Counted from the stretch's first letter, positions 44,889 through 55,137 are shown. The stretch is DNA of 64,000 bases from Phaeobacter sp. G2 (GCA_025163595.1 CP104100.1:744001-808000), one strand, 5' to 3'. Numbers and translations: made by a program. The notes: generated from the letters alone by a model not told the origin.

Positions 44889-46046
44889 TCAGGCGGTCAA
44901 GCTGCGGGCAATCAGTTCCTTCATGATCTCGTTTGATCCCCCATAGATCTTTTGCACCCTGGCATCGGCATACATGGTCGAAATCGGATACTCCGACATA
45001 TAGCCATAGCCGCCAAACAGTTGCAGGCATTCATCGATGGTGTCGCATTGCATCTGGGTCACCCACCATTTCGCCATCGAGGCAGTGGTGGCATCCAGTT
45101 CACCGCGCAGATGTTTGGCAACGCAGTCATCCAGAAACACCCGCGCAATATGGGCAATGGTCTTGACCTCAGCCAGTTTGAAACGGGTGTTTTGCATCTC
45201 CAGCAGCGGCTTGCCAAAGGCGATGCGCTCGGCTGTATAGGCAACCGTTTCCTCCAGCGCCTTTTCCATCGCGGCAGCGCCGCCCAGGGCGACCACCAGG
45301 CGCTCCTGTGGCAGGGATTTCATCAGCTGATAAAACCCCTGGCCCTCAGTTTCGCCCAGCAGGTTCTCCGGTGGCACCCGCACATTGTCAAAGAACAGCT
45401 CCGAGGTGTCCTGGCTTTTGAGGCCCAGTTTTTCCAGATTGCGCCCGCGGGCAAACCCCGGCGCTTCGGCGGCCTCGACCACGATCAGCGAAATACCTTT
45501 GGAGCCGAGGCTCGGGTCGGTTTTGGCCACCACGATGATCAGGTCCGCCTGTTGGCCATTGGTGATAAAGGTCTTGGAGCCGTTGACCACATATTCGTTG
45601 CCCTCCAGCCGGGCTGTGGTCTTGATGTTTTGCAGATCCGATCCGGTGCCGGGCTCTGTCATGGCAATGGCGCAGACCATTTCGCCGCTGGCCATTTTGG
45701 GCAGCCAGCGCTTTTTCTGCGCCTCAGAGCCATAGTCAAGAATATAGCCCGCGCAGATCTGGCTGTGCACCGAATTGCCAAACCCTGAAAACCCCGCGGC
45801 GCGGAATTGTTCGGTGGCAATCACAGCCTCATGGCGAAAATCCCCGCCCATGCCGCCGTATTCTTCCGGCACCGAGGCGCAGAGAATGCCAAAATCCCCG
45901 GCCTTGTTCCAGAAATCGCGGTCGATATGGCCCTGTTGTTGCCAGCGGTCCTCATGTGGGACCATTTCCTTGGCGTAAAAGCCGCGCAAGGACTCCTGCA
46001 ACATGGTGAGCTCGTCATCCATCCAGGGTGAGATATGGGCAGTCAT
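44889..46046 (-). CDS. Acyl-CoA dehydrogenase
   Basis: 385 aa flavoprotein that introduces the 2,3-double bond into an acyl-CoA. FAD-binding CAIAMTEPGTGSD and NGSKTFITNG; C-terminal GGYGYMSEYPISTMYADARV and IYGGSNEIMKE. The usual Glu of short-chain enzymes (in YEGT) is replaced by Gly, while SLPQERL supplies a Glu at the position used by isovaleryl- and long-chain-type enzymes, suggesting bulky or branched substrates. ATG 46046 follows AAGGA. Last gene of a six-gene beta-oxidation operon. Confidence 0.9.
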   Translation of the reverse strand: MTAHISPWMDDELTMLQESLRGFYAKEMVPHEDRWQQQGHIDRDFWNKAGDFGILCASVPEEYGGMGGDFRHEAVIATEQFRAAGFSGFGNSVHSQICAGYILDYGSEAQKKRWLPKMASGEMVCAIAMTEPGTGSDLQNIKTTARLEGNEYVVNGSKTFITNGQQADLIIVVAKTDPSLGSKGISLIVVEAAEAPGFARGRNLEKLGLKSQDTSELFFDNVRVPPENLLGETEGQGFYQLMKSLPQERLVVALGGAAAMEKALEETVAYTAERIAFGKPLLEMQNTRFKLAEVKTIAHIARVFLDDCVAKHLRGELDATTASMAKWWVTQMQCDTIDECLQLFGGYGYMSEYPISTMYADARVQKIYGGSNEIMKELIARSLTA

Positions 46047-46051
46047 GTGGA

Positions 46052-47158
46052 TCAATCCTTGTTGAGGCCAAGTTCGGCGAGAATTTCAGCGCTGTGCGCC
46101 CCGCGTTCGGGGCTGGCTGCCGGAGCCCAGGCCGCCTGCGGTCCGGCGGAGGCATCAGCAAAGCGGGGGGCGGGGGCGGCCTGCAGCACGCCGTCATGTT
46201 CCACCCAAGCGCCACGGGCATTCATCGGATGGTGCAGGGCCTCATCGGGGCTCAGGACCGGGGCAACGCAGGCATCGGTGCCGTCAAACAGCGCCGCCCA
46301 ATGGGCGCGGGGCTGCGCGGCAAAGATCCCGGCCAGCCGCGCGGTCAGGACGGGCCATGTGTTGCTGTCGAACTGCTGTTTGAAATCGGCGTCCTCGCTG
46401 AGCTCAAGCAGCGACAGAAACTGGGCGTAGAATTTGGGTTCCAGACATTGCACCGTCATATAGCCGCCATCGGCGCAGGCATAAGAGCGGCTCCAATGGG
46501 GGCCATCCAGCAGGTTCTGCCCGCGTGTCTCGCCAAAGCCCCCGGCCTGGCGGATGCTCATCAAGAGGTTCATCATATGGGCAGAGCCATCGTAGATCGC
46601 GGCGTCGACCACCGTGCCGGCACCGCTGGTTTTTGCCCGCAACAGCCCGGCCAGCATGCCACCCACCAGATACATCGCACCGCCGCCGATATCACCGACC
46701 AGCGTGGCGGGTGTCAGGGGGGCGTCGCCGGGGTTAGACGCATACCAAAGCGCGCCGGAAAGCGAGATATAGTTCAGATCGTGCCCCGCTGTCTCAGACA
46801 GGGCACTGTCCTGCCCCCAGCCGGTCATGCGGCCAAAGACCAGCGCGGGGTTCACCGCCTGGCAGGCCTCGGGGCCGATGCCCAAGCGTTCCATCACACC
46901 GGGGCGAAACCCTTCGATCAGCCCGTCTGCGGTGGCCACAAGGGCAAGGAAGGTCTTGATGTCCTCCGGGTCTTTCAGGTCCAGCGCAATAGAGCGCTTG
47001 CCCCGATCCAGCACCGAGCGTTCTGGCATGCCGGGGGTGACACCACCGCCCTTGCGATGGACGCAGATCACATCGGCGCCCATATCGGCCAGCCACATGG
47101 CGGCAAAGGGGCCAGGGCCGAGGCCTTCCACTTCGATAATGCGTGTCCCTTGGAGCAT
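46052..47158 (-). CDS. Alpha-methylacyl-CoA racemase (CaiB/BaiF family)
   Basis: 368 aa. Family III CoA-transferase fold, but the racemase residues are present: H126 in AGHDLNY, D156 in LVGDIGGG and E240 in CLEPKFY, at nearly the same numbers as in the mycobacterial racemase MCR. It would interconvert 2R- and 2S-methyl branched acyl-CoAs so that they can enter beta-oxidation. Five nt before the acyl-CoA dehydrogenase start in the operon. A CoA-transferase activity is less likely given this triad. Confidence 0.85.
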   Translation of the reverse strand: MLQGTRIIEVEGLGPGPFAAMWLADMGADVICVHRKGGGVTPGMPERSVLDRGKRSIALDLKDPEDIKTFLALVATADGLIEGFRPGVMERLGIGPEACQAVNPALVFGRMTGWGQDSALSETAGHDLNYISLSGALWYASNPGDAPLTPATLVGDIGGGAMYLVGGMLAGLLRAKTSGAGTVVDAAIYDGSAHMMNLLMSIRQAGGFGETRGQNLLDGPHWSRSYACADGGYMTVQCLEPKFYAQFLSLLELSEDADFKQQFDSNTWPVLTARLAGIFAAQPRAHWAALFDGTDACVAPVLSPDEALHHPMNARGAWVEHDGVLQAAPAPRFADASAGPQAAWAPAASPERGAHSAEILAELGLNKD

Positions 47159-47239
47159 CCTGCCCTCCCTGTTGGGTCTGTTTTTCGCCGGGCTATGTGG
47201 GGGGAGGCGCCGCTGTCAGCCCCTCCCCCGGCTGGTTGT

Positions 47240-48079
47240 TTAGAAGCCGCCGTAGCCACCGCCGACGATCAGTGTCTGCCCCGAGACATAGTTGCTTTCG
47301 GGAATGCAGAAGAGATAGACGCCACCGGCGGCCTCTTCGGCGGTGCCAGCGCGCCCCAGAGGGATCATCATTTCCATGCCCTGCACCAGCTTCTTGGGGA
47401 TGCCGATGGCAACTTTGTTGCCTTCGACCTCGATGGATTTCTTTTCATCGGTGGCTTCGGTCAACCGGGTGGAGATCATGCCAAAGGCCACGGCGTTGAC
47501 GTTTACTTTGAAGCGCCCCCATTCCTTGGCCATGGTTTTGGTCAGCCCGATGACGCCGGATTTGGCAGCTGAGTAATTGGCCTGGCCTGCATTGCCGCCG
47601 GTGCCGGAAATGGAGGAGATATTCACCACCTTGCGAAACACCTCGCGCCCTTCTGCGGTCTCTTGCGCCACCTGTTCGGCAATAAAGGGGGCTGCCGCGC
47701 GCAGGATCTGAAACGGTGCTTTCAGGTGCACATCAATCATGGCGTCGAACTGTTCGTCGCTCATCTTGCCGATGAAACCATCCCAGGTGTAGCCGGCATT
47801 GTTGACGATCACATCGACGCCGCCAAACCTGTCGATGCCTGCCTGGATGAAACCATCGGCAAAGCCGGGCGCGGTGACCGAGCCCGCAACGGCCAGGGCC
47901 TTGCCGCCCATGGCCTCAATCTCTGCCACTACCTCCTGTGCGGGCTCCGCATCTAGGTCATTGAGCACTACATTGGCACCATCTTCCGCCAGTTTCAGCG
48001 CGATGGAGCGGCCAATACCGCGTCCGGCGCCGGTGACATAGGCGGTTTTGCCTGTGAGTTTTCCTGTGAGTTCGGTCAT
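47240..48079 (-). CDS. SDR family 3-hydroxyacyl-CoA dehydrogenase (FabG-like)
   Basis: 279 aa. Rossmann TGAGRGIG, NNAG, and the catalytic S156, Y169, K173 (YSAAK) all intact; DLDA after the second strand suggests NAD preference. Its C-terminus VSGQTLIVGGGY is typical of FabG-like enzymes. Position between hydratase and racemase genes points to oxidation of a 3-hydroxyacyl-CoA. This SDR type is the one fused to a hydratase in peroxisomal MFE-2. Confidence 0.87.
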   Translation of the reverse strand: MTELTGKLTGKTAYVTGAGRGIGRSIALKLAEDGANVVLNDLDAEPAQEVVAEIEAMGGKALAVAGSVTAPGFADGFIQAGIDRFGGVDVIVNNAGYTWDGFIGKMSDEQFDAMIDVHLKAPFQILRAAAPFIAEQVAQETAEGREVFRKVVNISSISGTGGNAGQANYSAAKSGVIGLTKTMAKEWGRFKVNVNAVAFGMISTRLTEATDEKKSIEVEGNKVAIGIPKKLVQGMEMMIPLGRAGTAEEAAGGVYLFCIPESNYVSGQTLIVGGGYGGF

Positions 48080-48114
48080 AGTTCAAGTTCCAGTTCATTC
48101 TCAGTTGAAGGCCC

Positions 48115-48133
48115 ACCCGGCCTGTGGCCGGGT
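48115..48133 (-). other. Intra-operon hairpin between maoC and SDR genes
   Basis: ACCCGGCC-TGT-GGCCGGGT, a perfect 8-bp stem in the 116-nt spacer. Without a U-tract it is more likely an mRNA stability or processing element than a terminator. Confidence 0.5.
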
Positions 48134-48195
48134 AGCGCCCCTCCGCCCCGTGGGCGGGCGCTTCGCTTGCGTCCGCGGACGGGCTGCAGCTATCG

Positions 48196-48618
48196 CTAGG
48201 GCAGCTCCACCACGGCTTTGCCTGCCAGTTTTACGTCGCCATGCTGATCTGCGGCCTGGATCTCCAGGGCGACCAGATTGCCTTCGCGTTTCTCCACCAC
48301 CCGGCCGGTGCAGGTCACCACCGCATGGACCTGGGTGATAGAGACAAACCTGGTGGAAAATTCCCGTACCGCGCGCTGTGGCACCCAGGCGGTCAGCAGG
48401 TGGCCCAGATAGGCCATGCCCAACATGCCATGAGCAAAGACATCCGGCACGCCTGCGGCCTTGGCAAAATCAATGTCGATATGGATCGGGTTGTGATCAC
48501 CAGAGGCGCCGGCAAACAGCGCCAGGGTGGTGCGGCTGATGGGTTTCGAGGTCACGGCGGGCAGGCTATCGCCCACGTCTACCCCGGCATAGGTTACGCC
48601 CTGTGCAAATGCGCTCAT
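48196..48618 (-). CDS. MaoC-type (R)-specific enoyl-CoA hydratase, catalytic subunit
   Basis: 140 aa single hot-dog domain with a complete hydratase-2 motif: GASGDHNPIHIDIDFAK with D41 and H46, then VFAHGMLGM. Hydrates trans-2-enoyl-CoA. Its start overlaps by 4 nt the gene for a second hot-dog protein lacking these residues, so the two probably form a heterodimer. Confidence 0.88.
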   Translation of the reverse strand: MSAFAQGVTYAGVDVGDSLPAVTSKPISRTTLALFAGASGDHNPIHIDIDFAKAAGVPDVFAHGMLGMAYLGHLLTAWVPQRAVREFSTRFVSITQVHAVVTCTGRVVEKREGNLVALEIQAADQHGDVKLAGKAVVELP

Positions 48619-49061
48619 TTTGGATCCCTCACAACAATGGTGCCGGTCATGCCGCCCAGGTCTTCGCCCAGTTGGTTTGTGGCTTGGGTTTTCAGGATAA
48701 CAAACTCCATGGCGCCGCCCTTTTTGTCGTAGATGTCCATGCAGGTGCAGGTGAGGGTCACGCGGTCCCCGGCGCAGATCGGCGCGCCATAGGTAAAGGC
48801 CTGTTCGCCGTGCAGCACATGGCCCAGCTCAATGCCCATGGCGTTAATGAAATAGAACCGGTCCTCGCGGTCCTGATCCAGGGTGAACAGAAAGGTCAAC
48901 GGCGCGGGCAGGGCGCGATAGCCTGCGGCCCGTGCTGCCTCCTCGTCCCAATAGATCGGGTCACGCTGGCCGGTGGCGCGGGCAAAGGCGCGCAGTTGAA
49001 AGGGCTCTACATCTACATGCAGCGGCGGAAAGCTGCGGCCAATGAAGGATCTGTCGATCAT
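48615..49061 (-). CDS. FAS1-like/MaoC N-terminal-type hot-dog protein, probable non-catalytic hydratase subunit
   Basis: 148 aa. Starts MIDRSFIGRSFPPLHVDV and follows the hot-dog dehydratase pattern (RAFARATGQRDPIYWDEEAA, LPAPLTFLF). Where active hydratases have D-H-N-P-I-H, this protein reads G-Q-R-D-P-I-Y, so the catalytic Asp and His are absent. Likely the structural half of a heterodimer with the adjacent MaoC protein. ATG 49061 follows GAGGAG; the longer frame to 49118 is unsupported. Confidence 0.82.
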   Translation of the reverse strand: MIDRSFIGRSFPPLHVDVEPFQLRAFARATGQRDPIYWDEEAARAAGYRALPAPLTFLFTLDQDREDRFYFINAMGIELGHVLHGEQAFTYGAPICAGDRVTLTCTCMDIYDKKGGAMEFVILKTQATNQLGEDLGGMTGTIVVRDPK

Positions 49062-49071
49062 GTGGTTCTCC

Positions 49072-50256
49072 TCAGGCTGCCTGGTACAGGGTGACGACAC
49101 AGGCACCACCCAGACCAAGATTATGCTGCAGGGCGGTGCGTGCGCCCGCGACCTGAGTAGGACCGGCAGTGCCGCGCAATTGCCGGGTCAGCTCGTAACA
49201 CTGCGCCAGACCGGTGGCGCCCAGGGGATGGCCTTTGGACAGGAGCCCGCCCGAGGGGTTGGTCACATATTTACCGCCGTAGGTATTGTCTCCATCGGCG
49301 ATGAACTTGCTGGCGCCGCCTTCGGGGCAAAGACCCAGACCCTCGTAGGTGATCATCTCGTTATGGGCAAAACAGTCGTGCAGCTCGACCACATCCACGT
49401 CGTCGATGCTGATGCCGGTCTGTTCCTGTACCTGTTTGGCGGCGGCGGCGGTCATGTCGTAGCCCACCAGCTGCATCATGTCATGGGCCTCAAAGGTCGA
49501 GGCATAGTCAGTGGTCATCGCCTGGCCCTTGATGCGCACGGCCTGATTGAGCCCGTGTTTTTTGGCGTAAGACTCGCTCACCACGATGGCAGCGGCGGCG
49601 CCACAGGTGGGCGGGCAGGCCATCAGCCGGGTCATCACGCCCTCCCAGATCATCGGGCTGTCCAGCACGTCCTGCGGTGACAATTCCTGCCGGAACAGCG
49701 CCAGCGGGTTGTTCACCGCGTGGCGGCTGGCCTTGGCACGAATGCGGGCCAGATCGGTCAGGGAGGAGCCGTGTTTCTCCATGTGGGATTTACCGGCGCC
49801 GCCAAAATAGCGCAGCGCCAGCGGAATTTCGGGGCGGCCAACCAGATCGTCGGTCTCCGAATCGAATGCATCAAAGGGGCTGGGGCGGTCGTCCCAATGG
49901 GAGGTCAGGGCGCCGGGCTGCATATGTTCAAACCCCAGCGCCAGCGCCACATCTACCGCGCCGGACTGCACCGCCTGGCGCGCCATGAACAGCGCGGTCG
50001 AACCGGTCGAGCAGTTGTTGTTCACATTCATCACCGGAATGCCGGTCATGCCCACTTTGTATAGCACGGCCTGACCACAGGTGCTGTCCCCGTAGACATA
50101 GCCCGCATAGGCCTGTTCAACCGCGTCATAGGGCAGGCCTGCATCGGCGAGCGCGTCGCGCAGTGCGGCGGCTCCCATTTCGGTATAGGGGGCGTTTTGA
50201 CCGGGTTTGGCAAACTTGGTCATGCCCACTCCGGCAACCAGTACCTCTGATGACAT
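49072..50256 (-). CDS. SCPx-type thiolase
   Basis: 394 aa. Nucleophile Cys in NVNNNCSTGS, then VVELHDCFAHNE and LSKGHPLGATG, the pattern of sterol-carrier-protein-X thiolases that cleave 2-methyl-branched and side-chain 3-ketoacyl-CoAs. First gene of the beta-oxidation operon; 10 nt before the hot-dog gene. Divergent from the TetR gene at 50477, its likely regulator. Confidence 0.88.
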   Translation of the reverse strand: MSSEVLVAGVGMTKFAKPGQNAPYTEMGAAALRDALADAGLPYDAVEQAYAGYVYGDSTCGQAVLYKVGMTGIPVMNVNNNCSTGSTALFMARQAVQSGAVDVALALGFEHMQPGALTSHWDDRPSPFDAFDSETDDLVGRPEIPLALRYFGGAGKSHMEKHGSSLTDLARIRAKASRHAVNNPLALFRQELSPQDVLDSPMIWEGVMTRLMACPPTCGAAAAIVVSESYAKKHGLNQAVRIKGQAMTTDYASTFEAHDMMQLVGYDMTAAAAKQVQEQTGISIDDVDVVELHDCFAHNEMITYEGLGLCPEGGASKFIADGDNTYGGKYVTNPSGGLLSKGHPLGATGLAQCYELTRQLRGTAGPTQVAGARTALQHNLGLGGACVVTLYQAA

Positions 50257-50476
50257 TGGTCTCTCTCCTTGCTGATGCTTTGGACGCAGGTGTTGCGCAC
50301 CGACGCAATTTTGCTTCTTGCGTACTGTTTGCCGGGGCTGGGCAAGAGGTCAAGTTTCATGTAACTGATGAGTGTAATTACCGGGCGTCACCTGGCTGTC
50401 AGCTGGCGTTCTCTGGGAAAAACTGGTCGGGCAGGCGGTGGCATTTTGGTCAATGTGTTGAGAGCAGAACGGCAAT

Positions 50477-51094
50477 ATGGGCAATAACAGCTGGATCAAA
50501 CCCGGGGCGAGCCGTGACGCCCAGCGAGAGGCCAAGCGGCAAGCGGTGCTGCAGGCCGGCGCCTGCCTGTTCAACGATCAAGGCTATGAGCAAACCTCGC
50601 TGGAGGATATTGCAGCGGTGCTCAATATCACCAAACGCACGATCTATTATTATGTGCAAAGCAAAGAGGACATCCTGTTTGGCTGTCACCTGCTGGGGTT
50701 GGAATTTCTGCGCGAAACCATGCAGCAGAGCCAGGATGAAGCCCTGCCGGTGGTGGATCGTATCGCCCTGTTGATCCGGGGCTATTGTGCCTGGGTTTCC
50801 ACCGATCTGGGCGCGACACTTGCTATGGTCCGTGAACACAGCCTGTCGCCCGAGCGGCGCCACGCGTTGCGCGCCAGCAAGGCCGAGGTGGATTTTCACC
50901 TGCGCAGCCTGATCACCCAGGGGGTGGCCGAGGGCAGCCTGCGCCCCTGCGATGCACGCTTGGTGGCGGCGGCGGTTTTTGGCGCCTTGAATTGGATCCC
51001 CCATTGGAATCGGGTGCCTGATCCGGTGCCGCAGGGTGAGATCGCAGAGCAAATTCTGCAGCTGGTCCTGTCTGGGATGACGGCGCAGAATTAA
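50477..51094 (+). CDS. TetR family transcriptional regulator
   Basis: 205 aa. HTH domain with AGACLFNDQGYEQTSLEDIAA region and LNITKRTIYYYVQSKEDILF, then a helical ligand domain (TetR_C type). Divergent from the thiolase gene across 220 nt; predicted to repress the beta-oxidation operon until an acyl-CoA intermediate binds. A weak GTAACT/AATTAC palindrome lies in the spacer near 50360. Confidence 0.9.
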   Translation: MGNNSWIKPGASRDAQREAKRQAVLQAGACLFNDQGYEQTSLEDIAAVLNITKRTIYYYVQSKEDILFGCHLLGLEFLRETMQQSQDEALPVVDRIALLIRGYCAWVSTDLGATLAMVREHSLSPERRHALRASKAEVDFHLRSLITQGVAEGSLRPCDARLVAAAVFGALNWIPHWNRVPDPVPQGEIAEQILQLVLSGMTAQN

Positions 51095-51125
51095 GGGGTC
51101 CTGCCCCTGGGTGAAAAGCCCTGCG

Positions 51126-51983
51126 CTAGGCCTCGCTGACCTTTTTGCGAAACAGTTTCGGCGGCGTGCCGGTGCCCTTGGTAAAGACCCGGCTGAAATG
51201 CGCCGGGTCGGAAAACCCCAGATCATAGGCGATCTGCGCTGCGGTCAGATTGGTATAGATCAACATCCGGCGCGCCTCGCGCAGCATGCGGTCGTTGATC
51301 AGTTGCGAGGCTGACTGTCCGGCAGATTGATGGGTGATCCGGTTCAGATGGGTGGGAGAGATCGCCAGATCGCGGGCATAACCGGCCAGGGGGCGGCGGG
51401 TGCGAAAATCCCGTTCGATCATTTCCTCAAACCGGGTGAACAGCTGGTTGCCCGCCCGATGCTGATTGGCGCTATCCGCCTCAAAAATGGCGCGGGCGGC
51501 CAGGGCGATCAGGGCGCCCGCCAAAGAGCGCAGCACCTGGGCGCGGGCAAAATCCTGTCGGTGGTATTCATCAAACAGATGTTCGGCCAACTCGCCCAGC
51601 TCCCCGGGCAGCGGCAGGATCGCAGGCCGTTCCAGCGGTGCCCGCACCCCCTCGCTGGCCTGGATGCAGTGGTCCAGCAGGTCAGAGGTCAGCGTTACCA
51701 CCCAGCCGTGGGTTTCTGGCGCAAAGTCATAGCCATGTACCACGCCGCGCGGAATATTGACAAAACTGGCGGTTGGAATCGCCTGGGTTTTGCCGTCGAT
51801 CTCGGCCGCGCCATTGCCCTCTGTCAGGAATAATAGCTGGTGCAGCCGGGCGTGGCGATGGGCCTTTAGCTGCCAGTCATGCAGGGCCGAGCGCGAGCGA
51901 ATGGTCTCGACATGGAGCACATCTGCCAGTTCTTCGGTTTCGCCAAACAGGTTGTAGCTGCTGATGTGGGAGGCATGGGGCAT
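51126..51983 (-). CDS. pobR: AraC family regulator, PobR-like
   Basis: 285 aa. N-terminal cupin (HRHARLHQLLFLTEGNG, FVNIPRGVVHGYDF) and C-terminal double HTH (LARDLAISPTHLNRI-like and AAQIAYDLGFSDPAHFSRVF). Divergent from pobA with 118 nt between, the standard pobR-pobA arrangement; presumably activates pobA with 4-hydroxybenzoate. ATG 51983 is preferred to a TTG at 51998, although neither has a clear ribosome-binding site. Confidence 0.85.
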   Translation of the reverse strand: MPHASHISSYNLFGETEELADVLHVETIRSRSALHDWQLKAHRHARLHQLLFLTEGNGAAEIDGKTQAIPTASFVNIPRGVVHGYDFAPETHGWVVTLTSDLLDHCIQASEGVRAPLERPAILPLPGELGELAEHLFDEYHRQDFARAQVLRSLAGALIALAARAIFEADSANQHRAGNQLFTRFEEMIERDFRTRRPLAGYARDLAISPTHLNRITHQSAGQSASQLINDRMLREARRMLIYTNLTAAQIAYDLGFSDPAHFSRVFTKGTGTPPKLFRKKVSEA

Positions 51984-52089
51984 GTGTGAAATGTACAAGA
52001 AGTTGCGCAGTCAGTCCATTCGCAAAGTAATTTTCTCAATGCATATTAGATGGCAGATCCACGGGCAAACTCTAGCCCCGCATGTTTAG

Positions 52090-53283
<1,194 letters not shown>

Positions 53284-53393
53284 GAGCGCCCCATATGCAG
53301 TGACGCCACGTAGGCCGGGTAGCGTCCCGGCCTGATCAGGCTGGCCTGATGGCAAAGAGCATGCTCTCCTGTTAGCAAGCAAGGGAGAGAGAC

Positions 53394-54272
53394 ATGTCGA
53401 CAGTTACCCATGAAAAGACAGTTGCCTACGAAAAGACTGGCCGGATTGCGCGGATCACGCTCAACCGGCCAGAGGTGATGAATGCCATCAATGATCAGCT
53501 GCCCAAAGATCTGGCGGCAGCGGTGGCGCGGGCCGATGCCGATCCCGGCGTCCATGTCATGGTGCTGTCGGGCGCGGGCGAGGCCTTTTGTGCCGGCTAT
53601 GACCTGACCTTTTATGCCGAAGGCAATGGATCAGGGGCCGCGACACAAGAGATGCCTTGGGATCCGATCAAGGACTACCGTTTCATGTGGGAAAACACCC
53701 AGCACTTCATGTCCCTGTGGCGGGCGGTGAAACCTGTTTTGTGCAAGGTGCATGGCGCAGCGGTGGCTGGCGGATCCGATATCGCGCTTTGTGCGGATAT
53801 GACCATCATGGCAGAGGAGGCGCAGATCGGCTACATGCCGACCCGGGTTTGGGGCTGCCCAACCACCGCAATGTGGGTCTACCGGCTGGGGGCAGAGCGC
53901 GCCAAACGCATGTTGTTTACCGGCGACAAGATCTCAGGGCGCGAAGCGGCGGACATCGGGCTGGTGATGCAGGCGGTGCCGCAGGCCGAGCTGGAGGATG
54001 CGGTCGAGGCCATGGCAGCGCGCATGTCCACGGTGCCGATCAATCAACTGGCGATGCAGAAACTGGTGATCAATCAGGCGGTTGAGCAGACCGGCCTGAT
54101 GCAGACCCAGCGGCTGGCGACGATCTTTGACGGTATTACACGGCATTCACCTGAAGGGCTGAACTTCAAGGCGCGCTCTGAAGAGATGGGCTGGAAACAG
54201 GCGGTGCGCGAGCGCGACGAGGGCACCTTTGACTGGACCACAAACGAGGAAATCCCAAAGGGAAATCGCTAG
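53394..54272 (+). CDS. Crotonase family enoyl-CoA hydratase
   Basis: 292 aa. Crotonase fold with RITLNRPEVMNAIND, oxyanion-hole GAGEAFCAGYDL and HGAAVAGGSDIALCAD. The catalytic Glu pair of classical hydratases is not obvious: the region after GGSDIAL reads IMAEEAQIGYMPTRVWG. So it may be an isomerase or hydratase of unusual specificity. GGGAGAG precedes ATG. Follows pobA after 110 nt; could be a separate transcript. Confidence 0.82.
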   Translation: MSTVTHEKTVAYEKTGRIARITLNRPEVMNAINDQLPKDLAAAVARADADPGVHVMVLSGAGEAFCAGYDLTFYAEGNGSGAATQEMPWDPIKDYRFMWENTQHFMSLWRAVKPVLCKVHGAAVAGGSDIALCADMTIMAEEAQIGYMPTRVWGCPTTAMWVYRLGAERAKRMLFTGDKISGREAADIGLVMQAVPQAELEDAVEAMAARMSTVPINQLAMQKLVINQAVEQTGLMQTQRLATIFDGITRHSPEGLNFKARSEEMGWKQAVRERDEGTFDWTTNEEIPKGNR

Positions 54273-54456
54273 GGCCCCGCGCCTGAGCAGATCATCCGTC
54301 AAGCCTGCAACCAGTCAGGGGCCTTTCACGAACCAAGCCTCCCCCTTTCCAAAGGGCGTTCCAGCCAACTCCAGAGATGCGGCAGGGCGCGCTCTTGTCT
54401 GTCCTTTGGGGGAGGCTCAGAAAACTGCAGGTCCAGTCCTGAACTGAGGCCCAGTC

Positions 54457-54978
54457 TTAATGTGCGGTGCCGGTATCTGAGACTGGATCTGGGGCTGGAT
54501 CTGAGGCTGATGCCTGGATCGTTTCGTCTGGTGCGGCCTCGGAGAGCACCATCAGAACCGTTTTGTGGTTCAGCTCCTGGCCCGTGGTCTTATCGGTCAA
54601 AACCGGGTCCACTTGGGCACCGGTGTCGCGGGTTACAAAGGTAAAGGGAGCGGGCTCCTGGCTGGGCAGGTTGTGCTGGGCCCAGTCCTGCATCGCCAGC
54701 AGCACCGGGGCAAACTCTTTTCCAGAGGCGGTCAGGCGATATTCATGGCGCAGGGGGCGTTCTTGATAGGGGCGCCGTTCCAGAACCCCCATGGCCTCCA
54801 GCCGCTTTAGCCGTTCGGCCAGCAGATGCCGGGTCACGCCCAGACGTTTCTGGAATCCATCGAACCGGCGCACCCCTAGGAAACATTCCCGTAGGATGAG
54901 CAGCGTCCAACGGTCCCCAACCACCCCCATAGCGCGGGCAAGCGGACAGGTGTCACCAGTGAGATCATGCCATTTCAT
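54457..54978 (-). CDS. HxlR family transcriptional regulator
   Basis: 173 aa. Winged HTH with the hallmark Cys in GDTCPLARAM (redox- or aldehyde-sensing in some members), GDRWTLLILRE, RFDGFQKRLGVTRHLLAERL and YRLTASGKE. The C-terminal ~60 residues form a low-complexity Ser/Asp/Pro extension beyond the core. ATG 54978 follows AAGG at 8 nt. Divergent from an alpha/beta hydrolase gene with a paired operator between them. Confidence 0.88.
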   Translation of the reverse strand: MKWHDLTGDTCPLARAMGVVGDRWTLLILRECFLGVRRFDGFQKRLGVTRHLLAERLKRLEAMGVLERRPYQERPLRHEYRLTASGKEFAPVLLAMQDWAQHNLPSQEPAPFTFVTRDTGAQVDPVLTDKTTGQELNHKTVLMVLSEAAPDETIQASASDPAPDPVSDTGTAH

Positions 54979-55006
54979 GGGCGGAACCTTAGCACGGATT
55001 GACAGA

Positions 55007-55045
55007 GTTCTCAATTGGAACCGATAATGAGTTCCAAATTAGAAC
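55007..55045. promoter_or_regulatory. Predicted double HxlR operator
   Basis: Two copies of GTTC-N7-GAAC (55007-55021 and 55031-55045) spaced 24 bp centre to centre. Between them TTGGAAC (55015-55021) and GTTCCAA (55031-55037) also form a perfect inverted repeat with a 9-nt spacer. Lies 29 nt upstream of the HxlR start and 92 nt before the hydrolase. Confidence 0.7.
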
Positions 55046-55137
55046 TTATATCCGATTCGCGTGTCATACCGGGTACGCAGCGCCAGGCCAGCACAGTCTG
55101 GCACAGTCCGGCACAGAAACTTCGAGGAGGCCGCCAG

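Noticed and set aside
46052..47158. Formyl-CoA or carnitine CoA-transferase for the CaiB/BaiF family gene.
   Set aside because: The His-Asp-Glu racemase residues are present at the expected positions, making alpha-methylacyl-CoA racemase the better call.
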